Below are positions 43,742-50,417 of a DNA stretch of 50,417 nt, piece by piece. The translations under genes and the position numbers were made by a program. The DNA is from NORP181 sp047623555 (GTDB lineage Bacteria > Pseudomonadota > Alphaproteobacteria > Rhodobacterales > Rhodobacteraceae). Position 1 is the first letter of the stretch; every line of letters starts with the position of its first letter. The stretch spans positions 1 through 50,417 of the forward strand of contig JBLHMP010000018.1 of NCBI GenBank assembly GCA_047623555.1, in the 5' to 3' direction. Below the pieces are notes generated by a model. It was not told the DNA's origin and did no database searches. It worked only from the letters and a program-made list of their open reading frames with translations.

Positions 43742-44214
43742 GTGTCTTCTCCCTCATAGGGTGTCCCGTCTTTACGGGTATAGATACCGGGGCCATTGTT
43801 GACGTCGGTGACCATCATATCGATATCGCTGTAGTGCGCGGTCTCGGTTGCGGTCCGGGTGCCGACAACGACAAACTGCGCATCAACGTCCCCGTTATTC
43901 ACAAGGTGATGGCCATTGCCATCATTTGCTGGAAACGCCGCGCAATCACCGGGGTTCAGGATGGTTTCGCCGTGATCATCAATCAGCGTGCATCTGCCCG
44001 TTGTGACCATCAGAAATTCATCCTGTTGCACGTGCCAGTGGCGCAAGGACGACAAGGCCCCCGGCACCAGAGTGACAAGATTAACCCCGAATTGTGTCAG
44101 GCCACCCGCATCCCCCAGCGAAAGCTGCGAGCGCAGGGTTGTGTGGCCTTCGACTTGTTTCGGATAGGATGATCCGGTCGTGACCTCGATGGTGTCGATG
44201 TCGATCTTTGGCAT
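43738..44214 (-). CDS. cupin-domain protein between fadA and fadB
   Basis: 158 residues with one cupin: LSSLRHWHVQQDEFLMVTTG (two His and Glu of motif 1) and GDCAAFPANDGNGHHLVNNG (His of motif 2), so a metal site is likely. Start at 44214. Both ends overlap neighbours by 4 bp (ATGA), so it is translationally coupled to fadA and fadB. Small cupins of this kind are often annotated only by fold; an enzymatic role on acyl or sugar-like substrates cannot be chosen. Confidence 0.88.
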   Translation of the reverse strand: MPKIDIDTIEVTTGSSYPKQVEGHTTLRSQLSLGDAGGLTQFGVNLVTLVPGALSSLRHWHVQQDEFLMVTTGRCTLIDDHGETILNPGDCAAFPANDGNGHHLVNNGDVDAQFVVVGTRTATETAHYSDIDMMVTDVNNGPGIYTRKDGTPYEGEDT

Positions 44215-45425
44215 CAGACCCGCTCGATTAAGGTGGCAGCACCCATCCCGGATGCGATGCACAGTGTCGCCAGACCGACCTCTTTGTCAGAGCGTTCGAG
44301 TTCGTCCAGCAGCGTACCGATGATCATCGCGCCAGTGGCGCCCAGCGGGTGACCCATCGCGATGGAACCGCCGTTGACGTTGACCAAAGCCGGGTCGACG
44401 TTGAACGCCTGTTGGAACCGCAGAACCACGGCAGCAAAGGCTTCGTTAACCTCAAACAGGTCGATATCGCCGATGTCCATGCCATTGTCGGCGAGGATTT
44501 TATGCGTCACAGGCACAGGCCCGGTCAGCATGATCGTCGGATCGGTGCCGATTTTTGCGGTGCCTTTGATACGGGCGCGCGCAGTCAAGCCGTATTTTAT
44601 ACCGAACTCTTTGTTGCCGATCAGAACTGCGGCCGAACCATCCACGATGCCCGAGCTGTTGCCCGCATGGTGAATATGGTTGATCCGCTCAAGATGCGGG
44701 TATTTCAACATGGCGATTTTGTCAAAACCGGGCATCATTTCGCCCATCTGCTGGAACGCCGGGTTCAGCGCGCCAAGGCTTTGCATATCGGTCTGTGGGC
44801 GCATGTATTCGTCATGGTCCAGGATCGAAATGCCGTTCTGGTCGCGGATATTGATCACCGATTTGGCGAATCGGTTGTCGTCCCATGCCGCTTTGGCGCG
44901 ACGCTGGGATTCAACGGCCAAGGCGTCGGCCTGCTCGCGGGTAAAGCCGAATTCGGTCGCGATGATATCGGCGCTAATACCCTGGGGGACAAAGTACTTT
45001 TCCATCGCCAGCGTTGGGTCAACGGCAATCGCCGCCCCATCGCTCCCCATGGCCACGCGGCCCATCATTTCAACGCCACCGGCAATATAGCCATCACCGG
45101 CGCCACCTTTGATCTGGTTGGCGGCCAGGTTAACGGCCTCCATGCCAGAGGCGCAGAACCGGTTGATCGCAAGGCCCGGAATGGACTCGTCCAGGTCAGA
45201 CGCCAGAACGGCAGAGCGCGCAAGGCAGGCGCCCTGTTCCATTACTTGGGTAACATTGCCCCAAATCACGTCCTCAACGGCGTGACCGTCCAGATTGTTA
45301 CGCTCTTTGATGGCGTTCAGGGTCAGGGCAGATAGGCGCAGCGATGTGACTTCGTGCAGCGATCCGTCTTTGCGGCCCTTGCCACGTGGTGTGCGCAGGG
45401 CGTCATAAATGTAGGCTTCGGTCAT
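44214..45425 (-). CDS. fadA: acetyl-CoA acyltransferase (3-ketoacyl-CoA thiolase)
   Basis: 403 residues, last step of beta-oxidation. The nucleophilic Cys is in NRFCASGMEAVNLAA, the His in GGSIAMGHPLGATGAMI and the second Cys in LATLCIASGMGAATLIERV. It is the first gene of the fadA-cupin-fadB set and follows the glutathione transferase with only a 12-bp gap downstream of that gene's stop at 45438. Confidence 0.95.
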   Translation of the reverse strand: MTEAYIYDALRTPRGKGRKDGSLHEVTSLRLSALTLNAIKERNNLDGHAVEDVIWGNVTQVMEQGACLARSAVLASDLDESIPGLAINRFCASGMEAVNLAANQIKGGAGDGYIAGGVEMMGRVAMGSDGAAIAVDPTLAMEKYFVPQGISADIIATEFGFTREQADALAVESQRRAKAAWDDNRFAKSVINIRDQNGISILDHDEYMRPQTDMQSLGALNPAFQQMGEMMPGFDKIAMLKYPHLERINHIHHAGNSSGIVDGSAAVLIGNKEFGIKYGLTARARIKGTAKIGTDPTIMLTGPVPVTHKILADNGMDIGDIDLFEVNEAFAAVVLRFQQAFNVDPALVNVNGGSIAMGHPLGATGAMIIGTLLDELERSDKEVGLATLCIASGMGAATLIERV

Positions 45426-45437
45426 TGTGGTCTCCTA

Positions 45438-46073
45438 TCAGGCGCGGTCAGCAGGGCTGCCGGGCATCAGATCATAAGGGGCTTTCCAGCCGGGCGTGTC
45501 GCTGATGCGGGTCAGCCAGGCGTCAATATGGGGCCAGTCGGCGCGGTTAAACCCAAAGGGTTCCGGGTAGAAAAGGTAGCCACAGCAGGCGATGTCGGCA
45601 GTGGTCAGGCGGTTGCCCACCAGCCAGCTTTTGTCGGCTAGTTCGTTGTTCAGTGTGGTATAGGCGCCTTTGAGACGGCCTTGGTTAAAGGCGATGACTT
45701 CGGCGGGGCGTTTGTCTTCGGGCAAGAAGTTCATCAGGAACCGGGTCATACCCGCCATTGAACTCAGTTTATGGTTGTCCCACAAAATCCAGCGCATGAT
45801 TTCACGTCGTTCATTGGCGCTGTGCGGGCCTAATTTCGACGATTTGGTGCTGACATAATCCTGAATAGCGCCGGATTGCGACAGGGTTAGGTCACCGTCA
45901 ACCATCACCGGCACTTCGCCCATCGAATTGATCTCGCGGAATTCCGGGCTGCGGTTGGCTCCGTTGAAAAAGTCGACAAACTCGGGTTTCCACTCCAGGC
46001 CGCTTAGTTCCAGCGTCAGCGCCGCTTTGTAGGAATTTCCACTTTCGCCGAAACAATATAATTTGATGCTCAT
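45438..46073 (-). CDS. glutathione S-transferase family protein
   Basis: 211 residues: N-terminal thioredoxin-like domain (MSIKLYCFGESGNSYKAALT, then GEVPVMVDGDLTLSQSGAIQ with the Glu/Ser-Gln glutathione site) and an all-helical C-terminal domain. Start at 46073; upstream open frame has no homology. It leads the fadA-cupin-fadB operon, so its electrophilic substrate may arise in fatty-acid breakdown, which is inference. Confidence 0.88.
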   Translation of the reverse strand: MSIKLYCFGESGNSYKAALTLELSGLEWKPEFVDFFNGANRSPEFREINSMGEVPVMVDGDLTLSQSGAIQDYVSTKSSKLGPHSANERREIMRWILWDNHKLSSMAGMTRFLMNFLPEDKRPAEVIAFNQGRLKGAYTTLNNELADKSWLVGNRLTTADIACCGYLFYPEPFGFNRADWPHIDAWLTRISDTPGWKAPYDLMPGSPADRA

Positions 46074-46158
46074 GGTCTCAAAGCCCCTCCCAGGGCGCGT
46101 GTGGCTGGTGTTTTGTTTAGGTATTTGTAACGAGAAGAAGCTAAGTGTGCCGCCTTTC

Positions 46159-46172
46159 AATAACCGGTTATT
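46159..46172. promoter_or_regulatory. perfect palindrome upstream of the GST-fad operon
   Basis: AATAACCGGTTATT is a 14-bp perfect palindrome, 86 bp before the GST start codon. A candidate operator; its regulator is unknown. Confidence 0.4.
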
Positions 46173-46290
46173 AACCTTGATGTGGAATGCATAGCCTTGC
46201 GGTACAGGCTGAGGAGCCGATGACCGTACGAGGAGAAGCCCCACCGTCCCGTCCGTTTAGTGTCCGGATGGTGGGGTGGACGATCTTCCA

Positions 46291-46324
46291 ATTTCTTCTT
46301 GTCCCAAATACCTCCGCCGGAGGC
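46291..46324 (-). repeat. dispersed 3'-end motif, copy D
   Basis: Read on the minus strand: GCCTCCGGCGGAGGTATTT, then GGGACAAGAAGAAAT. It lies 36 bp after the stop of the acyl-CoA dehydrogenase and in its sense, like the other copies relative to their genes. Confidence 0.75.
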
Positions 46325-46359
46325 ATTCAAAGCTAGAAACCTGGTCGGCGGATTCAAAT

Positions 46360-47502
46360 TCAAAGCGACCTCGCAATCAGTTCTTTCATGATCTCGTTGG
46401 TGCCGCCATAAATCCTCTGCACCCGCGCGTCGGCCCACATTTCACCAACCGCGGTCTCAATCATATAACCATAGCCACCGTGCAATTGAAGGCACTCGTC
46501 CAAAACTTCGCCTTGAACATCGGTGGTCCAGTATTTTGCCATCGCCGCCTTCTCGACGGTCAGCTCACCGCGCAGATGTTCGGCGATGCAGTCATCCAGA
46601 AAGGCCCTCGCCACCACTGTCTTGGTTTTACATTCTGCCAGCTTGAACCGCGTGTTCTGAAATTGCGTCAACGGCCCGCCAAAGGCCTCGCGTTCCTTGC
46701 AATATGCGATGGTGCGTTCAACCGCGCCTTCCATTGCGCCAACCGCACCGCAGGCAATCGTCAGACGTTCCTGTGGCAACTGCTTCATCATCTGATAAAA
46801 TCCCTGACCTTCGGCCCCGCCAAGCACGTTTTCCGGCGGCACTTCGACATTGTCAAAGAACAATTCCGACGTATCCGCGGCGTGCATGCCGATTTTTTCC
46901 AGGTTGCGACCGCGCACGAAACCATCGGCCCCGTCAGTTTCGACCACGATCAGCGATACGCCTTTGGACCCGGCATCAGGATTGGTCTTTGCCGCGACGA
47001 TGATCAGGTTGGCGTGCTGGCCATTGGAAATAAACGTCTTTTGCCCGGACAGTTTATAGGCGTTGCCGTCACGGATCGCGCGGGTTTTAATCGCCTGCAC
47101 GTCTGAACCGGTCGACGGTTCGGTCATCGCCAAAGCGCCAACCATTTCGCCCGAGATCAGTTTCGGCAACCAGCGTTTTTTCTGCTTTTCCGTACCGTAG
47201 TTCAGGATGTAATGCGACACGATTGGGCCGTGAATGGGCGCGCCCCAGCTGGCGAGGTTGGCGCGTGATGCTCCGGTGATGATCACCGCCTCATGGCCAA
47301 AATCACCGCCAACGCCGCCGTATTCCTCGGGGATCGACGGGCAGAGCAGGCCCAGTTCACCAGCCTGTTGCCAGATTTCGCGATCCATTTGTCCCTGTTT
47401 GCGCCATTTGCCGAATTTCGGACCCCATTCATTGGTGATGAAAGATGCAGCCATTTCGGCCAGCATCTTGTGTTCGTCAGTCATCCAGTTGGCAGCAGAC
47501 AT
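46360..47502 (-). CDS. acyl-CoA dehydrogenase, long-chain (ACADL) type
   Basis: FAD enzyme of 380 residues for the first beta-oxidation step. LAMTEPSTGSDVQAIKTRAI is the FAD/substrate signature. The ending IYGGTNEIMKELIAR has Gly where MCAD-type enzymes carry the catalytic Glu, as in long-chain and isovaleryl types whose base lies in an earlier helix (here QERLTIACGAVGAMEGAVER). CLQLHGGYGYM is also typical. A small gene stops 10 bp upstream of its ATG. Confidence 0.92.
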   Translation of the reverse strand: MSAANWMTDEHKMLAEMAASFITNEWGPKFGKWRKQGQMDREIWQQAGELGLLCPSIPEEYGGVGGDFGHEAVIITGASRANLASWGAPIHGPIVSHYILNYGTEKQKKRWLPKLISGEMVGALAMTEPSTGSDVQAIKTRAIRDGNAYKLSGQKTFISNGQHANLIIVAAKTNPDAGSKGVSLIVVETDGADGFVRGRNLEKIGMHAADTSELFFDNVEVPPENVLGGAEGQGFYQMMKQLPQERLTIACGAVGAMEGAVERTIAYCKEREAFGGPLTQFQNTRFKLAECKTKTVVARAFLDDCIAEHLRGELTVEKAAMAKYWTTDVQGEVLDECLQLHGGYGYMIETAVGEMWADARVQRIYGGTNEIMKELIARSL

Positions 47503-47512
47503 ATAGTTCTCC

Positions 47513-47725
47513 TTAGCGTTTGCGCGCGTCGAGTTCAGAATTGAATACGCGCAGGCGGTGGGTCAGGTTTTCATGGTCCGTCACGGAATCGAAGTTCTCA
47601 AACAGAAACGACAACGCTTCGCCTTCGTCCAATCCAGCCTCGGCTGCGAACTTGCGCAGGCGGCGATAGCCATCTTCGGTCATGGCAACCGGAAAACGGC
47701 GGGTCAGTTTAAAGCGTTTGGGCAT
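47513..47725 (-). CDS. small protein, possible ribbon-helix-helix DNA-binding
   Basis: 70 residues. RRFPVAMTEDGYRRLRKFAA, then EAGLDEGEALSFLFENF, reads as a beta strand followed by two helices, the order of ribbon-helix-helix (CopG/Arc) proteins; the basic N-terminus (MPKRFKLTRR) would suit DNA contact. It sits between two acyl-CoA dehydrogenase genes, 57 bp after one and 10 bp before the next, so it is co-transcribed. No toxin partner is present. The fold is inferred by eye only. Confidence 0.7.
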   Translation of the reverse strand: MPKRFKLTRRFPVAMTEDGYRRLRKFAAEAGLDEGEALSFLFENFDSVTDHENLTHRLRVFNSELDARKR

Positions 47726-47781
47726 TGCGGTCCCTTTGGTCTGACGACGCGCGGCGAGGTAAACCCGCCGCGCATTCAGTC

Positions 47782-49563
47782 TTAGAAGTTTGCCGCGTCC
47801 AATGCCATCACTGTGTCCGCGCCCGATTGAATGCGGGTCAGATGCAGCGATGTGGCGGGCAATTGCCGTGCCATATAATAACGCCCGGTGGTCAGCTTTG
47901 TCTCATAAAACGCCGCGTCAGATGCCCCCGAGGCAAGCGCATCATTGGCGGCTTTGCCCATACGCGCCCACATCAGGCCAAGGCAGACATGGCCAAACAT
48001 GTGCATGAAATCGGTGGAGCCAGCCAATGCGTTGTTCGGGTTCTTCATGCCGTTTTGCACGAAATACATCGCCGCCGCCTGCAGATCCTTTGATCCGGCT
48101 TTCAGCGGCTCCAGGAAATCGCGGTCAAAACCTTCGTCAGCGCCGGAATTGTCTTTGATAAAGCTTTTGACCACCTCAAAGAACGCCATCACATGTTTGC
48201 CGCCATCAACGGCCAGTTTGCGCCCCACAAGGTCCAGCGCCTGAACGCCATTGGCGCCTTCATAGATCATCGCAATACGGGCATCGCGGGTGAACTGCGA
48301 CATGCCGGATTCCTCAATATAGCCAGCGCCGCCAAACACTTGCTGGGCTTTGATGGTCATGTCATAGCCCTGGTCGGTCAAAAAGCCTTTGATGATCGGC
48401 GTTAACAACGACACGAGGCCATCGGCATCCGCATCATTGCTGCGGTGTGCTTGATCAATCATCATGGCACCCCAGGCGATAAAGGCCCGCGCGCCTTCGA
48501 CAAAGGACTTTTGGTCCATCAGCGAGCGGCGAATATCAGGGTGCACAATCAACGGATCAGCCGGGCCATTTGGGTTTTCAACACCGGTCACGGCGCGCCC
48601 CTGCAGGCGGTCTTTGGCGTAATCCACAGCGTTCTGATAGGCGACATCGGCCAGCGCCATGCCCTGCATGCCAACCCCCAGACGGGCCTCGTTCATCATG
48701 GTGAACATGGCACGCATGCCTTTATGCTCAAGGCCAAGCAAATAACCGGTGGCACCGTCAAAATTCATCACGCAGGTTGAATTGCCGTGAATGCCCATTT
48801 TTTCCTCAAGCATACCACAGGATGCACCATTGCGGTCACCGAGTGTGCCGTCCTCGTTGACCAGAAACTTTGGTACAATAAACAGCGACACACCTTTGAT
48901 ACCATCCGGACCACCAGCGATTTTTGCCAGTACCAGATGGATGATGTTGTCGGCCAGATCATGTTCGCCGGATGAGATGAAAATCTTTTGGCCGGTGATT
49001 TTATAGCTGCCGTCGCCTTGTGGGTCAGCCTTGGTGCGCATCAGGCCCAGATCGGTGCCACAATGCGGTTCGGTCAGGTTCATCGTGCCGGTCCAGTCGC
49101 AGGCGACCATTTTCGGCAAGAACGTGTCTTTTTGCTGATCGGTGCCATGTGCCAGAATCGCCGAGGCGGCGCCGTGGGTCAGGCCCTGATACATGGTGAA
49201 CGCCATGTTGGCCGACGAGAACATGCCACCAACAGAGGTGGCGATCACGGCAGGCATATTCTGGCCGCCGTATTGTTCTGGCATGTCCAGACCGGTCCAG
49301 CCGCCTTCTTTCATCTGCTCAAACGCGTCTTTGAACCCGGTAGGGGTGCGCACAGCGCCGTTTTCCAGCACACAGCCTTCTTTGTCGCCAACAGCGTTTA
49401 GCGGTTGCAGCACCTGAGAACTGATTTTGCCGGCCTCTTCCAGAACAGCATTGGTGAAATCGGCCTCAAGGTCATCATAGCCGGGGATACCGGATTCGGT
49501 GATTTTGAGAACGTCATGCAGCAGGAACTGCATGTCTTTGGTTGGGGCGGTATAGCGCGTCAT
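47782..49563 (-). CDS. acyl-CoA dehydrogenase, large DmdC/FadE-like type
   Basis: 593 residues, longer than classical acyl-CoA dehydrogenases because of an extra C-terminal domain (about 470-593), as in 3-methylmercaptopropionyl-CoA dehydrogenase DmdC and related enzymes. TMNLTEPHCGTDLGLMRTKA and ITGQKIFISSGEHDLADNII are FAD/substrate segments; the catalytic Glu is in MIYEGANGVQALDLVGRKL. Whether the substrate is methylmercaptopropionyl-CoA (from DMSP) or an ordinary acyl-CoA cannot be decided; no dmdA, dmdB or dmdD is recognised here. First enzyme gene after the MerR regulator, 72 bp away. Confidence 0.88.
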   Translation of the reverse strand: MTRYTAPTKDMQFLLHDVLKITESGIPGYDDLEADFTNAVLEEAGKISSQVLQPLNAVGDKEGCVLENGAVRTPTGFKDAFEQMKEGGWTGLDMPEQYGGQNMPAVIATSVGGMFSSANMAFTMYQGLTHGAASAILAHGTDQQKDTFLPKMVACDWTGTMNLTEPHCGTDLGLMRTKADPQGDGSYKITGQKIFISSGEHDLADNIIHLVLAKIAGGPDGIKGVSLFIVPKFLVNEDGTLGDRNGASCGMLEEKMGIHGNSTCVMNFDGATGYLLGLEHKGMRAMFTMMNEARLGVGMQGMALADVAYQNAVDYAKDRLQGRAVTGVENPNGPADPLIVHPDIRRSLMDQKSFVEGARAFIAWGAMMIDQAHRSNDADADGLVSLLTPIIKGFLTDQGYDMTIKAQQVFGGAGYIEESGMSQFTRDARIAMIYEGANGVQALDLVGRKLAVDGGKHVMAFFEVVKSFIKDNSGADEGFDRDFLEPLKAGSKDLQAAAMYFVQNGMKNPNNALAGSTDFMHMFGHVCLGLMWARMGKAANDALASGASDAAFYETKLTTGRYYMARQLPATSLHLTRIQSGADTVMALDAANF

Positions 49564-49635
49564 CGTGGGCTCCCTTGTTGTGCAGATATTGGATTGGTGA
49601 AGATCGCCGGATTACTAGGTGGATTATCTGGCGGA

Positions 49636-50037
49636 CTATTCGGCGGCTTTCTGGGTGGGGTTCACAGATGAAACCATTTTCTCGCCCCATTTCAGCTGTT
49701 CTTTCAGATCGTCAATGGCGGTGGTCAACTCATCGTGCTGGCGGACCATATCGGCCAGCCGTTCGCGTGCGAGATCAACAGTGCGTGCGATCTGGGTCTG
49801 CTGCTGGTCACCCATATGATACAGGTCCAGAAGTTGGCGAATTTCTTCCAGGCTGAAGCCAAATCGCTTGCCACGCAGGATCAATGTCAGCCGGGCGCGG
49901 TCACGTTTGGTAAACAGGCGCTTTTGGCCTTCGCGGATGGGAAACAGCAGCTCTTTGGCCTCATAAAACCGCAATGTCCGAGGTGTGACATCATAGGTGT
50001 CGCACATCTGGCGGATGGTCATGGTGGCTTCGGTCAT
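49636..50037 (-). CDS. MerR-family regulator (LiuR-like)
   Basis: 133 residues: a winged helix-turn-helix at the N-terminus (IRQMCDTYDVTPRTLRFYEA), RRL-like segment with RARLTLILRGKRFGFSLEEI, and a dimerising coiled coil (about 80-125). It lacks the cysteines of metal-sensing MerR proteins. Regulators of this type next to acyl-CoA dehydrogenases usually respond to acyl-CoAs. It starts the minus-strand fatty-acid block and has an inverted repeat upstream. Met at residue 6 is an alternative start. Confidence 0.9.
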   Translation of the reverse strand: MTEATMTIRQMCDTYDVTPRTLRFYEAKELLFPIREGQKRLFTKRDRARLTLILRGKRFGFSLEEIRQLLDLYHMGDQQQTQIARTVDLARERLADMVRQHDELTTAIDDLKEQLKWGEKMVSSVNPTQKAAE

Positions 50038-50105
50038 TTGATATTACCTCAACGGAAATGATTACGAGGGGTATTTGTGCTGCGTTGCAGCGAATACAAC
50101 ACATG

Positions 50106-50137
50106 CTTGACGTTGACGTAAGCTGGACGTTACGTCA
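50106..50137 (-). promoter_or_regulatory. candidate MerR operator
   Basis: TGACGTAA (50114-50121) and TTACGTCA (50130-50137) are perfect inverted arms around 8 bp, and a further TTGACGT at 50107-50113 makes a tight ACGT-ACGT-ACGT series. ACGT-rich sites like this are recalled for LiuR-type MerR regulators. It lies about 70-100 bp upstream of the MerR start, in its promoter region. Confidence 0.55.
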
Positions 50138-50171
50138 CATTTTGGGTGACGCGGGATCACCAAAGGTAAGG

Positions 50172-50193
50172 CGCGGAAAACACGAAATTTTCC
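50172..50193 (-). repeat. twin-palindrome 3' element, degenerate copy 3
   Basis: CGCGGAAAACACGAAATTTT then CC matches the first palindrome of the 37512 copy with changes in the centre. It lies 26 bp past the stop of the IS630 remnant, again 3' of a minus-strand gene. The second palindrome is absent. Confidence 0.5.
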
Positions 50194-50218
50194 ACAGAAA
50201 TATCAAATTATACTCTCC

Positions 50219-50417
50219 TCACTCCAAAACCCAAAGATTTTGTTCTGAGATGATTTTCCGAAAGAACTTCAAAATGGCTTCGGTAAATTGTTTTTGTGTA
50301 GGATAGGTGCGATTGTGGGTGACGTGTTGGTGCATCACGGCCCAAAGCCTTTCAATTGGATTTAGGTGTGGGCAATAGGGTGGCAATTGGATCAGGTGGA
50401 TGCGACATTTTTTGCGC
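50219..50417 (-). CDS. IS630-family transposase, C-terminal part, cut by window end
   Basis: Read from the right edge, the frame gives IHLIQLPPYCPHLNPIERLW, then AVMHQHVTHNRTYPT and QFTEAILKFFRKIISEQN, ending at TGA 50219-50221. The LPPYCPHLNPIERLW segment carries the last acidic residue of the IS630/Tc1 DDE site. The ending after FFRK is shorter than usual, which suggests a small internal deletion, so it may be a remnant. The N-terminal part lies outside the window. Confidence 0.85.
   Translation of the reverse strand, partial: RKKCRIHLIQLPPYCPHLNPIERLWAVMHQHVTHNRTYPTQKQFTEAILKFFRKIISEQNLWVLE

Noticed and set aside
50058..50306. 82-residue plus-strand frame at the right end
   Set aside because: No homology; it runs antisense through the end of the IS630 transposase and an intergenic region with regulatory repeats.

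Overview
The window reads as a chromosomal stretch of a marine Rhodobacterales (Roseobacter-group) alphaproteobacterium. The evidence is the lpxC-bamD-recN order at the left edge, the many acyl-CoA enzymes, the Hint_2 protein, the PspA plus YiaA pair, and four copies of a GCCTCCGGCGG motif just downstream of genes. I cannot name a genus from this alone. The genome is shedding genes: the window holds three multiply broken chromosomal genes, a truncated mannonate dehydratase and remnants of three insertion-sequence families.

Layout. 1-5179: envelope and repair genes (lpxC partial, bamD, recN) and a ClC chloride transport protein. 5260-9119: a sugar-acid locus, with a 3-hydroxyisobutyrate-dehydrogenase-family reductase divergent from a xylonate-dehydratase-like enzyme and a sugar lactonase; the shared promoter region carries a TTGGTATACCAA operator. 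9180-11262: an island of wreckage (decayed IS30, an orphan gene with a pentanucleotide repeat, an IS256 fragment joined to the 3' part of uxuA). 11383-16844: a thiamine-diphosphate enzyme with a glutathione transferase, PhnA, a DsrE-like exported protein, a rhodanese, an alpha/beta hydrolase and a small membrane protein. 17026-18740: a TetR regulator with three palindromic operators in front of a ruined pspA-yiaA pair. 18857-21077: glyA and nadK, divergent. 21121-29869: a minus-strand run of acyl-CoA synthetase, amidase, degradative-type HMG-CoA reductase, propionyl-CoA synthetase (prpE) and the malic enzyme maeB. 30016-34717: a VOC-bicupin protein overlapping cdd, then deoA, deoB and upp (pyrimidine nucleoside salvage). 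34786-38061: a SPOR-domain protein, a membrane protein with a possible dead metallopeptidase fold, and a P-loop kinase pseudogene. 38083-41384: an acyl-CoA synthetase, a sulfotransferase and a Hint protein. 41540-50037: a fatty-acyl catabolic block, all on the minus strand (MerR regulator, DmdC-like dehydrogenase, small ribbon-helix-helix candidate, long-chain-type acyl-CoA dehydrogenase, glutathione transferase, fadA, a cupin, fadB). 50219 to the end: an IS630 transposase remnant.

How it fits together. Most intact genes channel carbon from fatty acids, propionate, amides and nucleosides into acyl-CoA and central metabolism, and maeB links C4 acids to pyruvate and NADPH. The right-hand beta-oxidation block is probably controlled by its MerR gene, which has an inverted repeat (TGACGTAA and TTACGTCA) upstream. 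I see no CRISPR array, tRNA, rRNA, prophage or recognisable defence system. The most unusual items are the decaying PspA locus with its surviving operators, two repeat types that sit 3' of genes, and two cupin proteins tucked into otherwise standard catabolic operons. I did not find strong evidence for a wholly new system.
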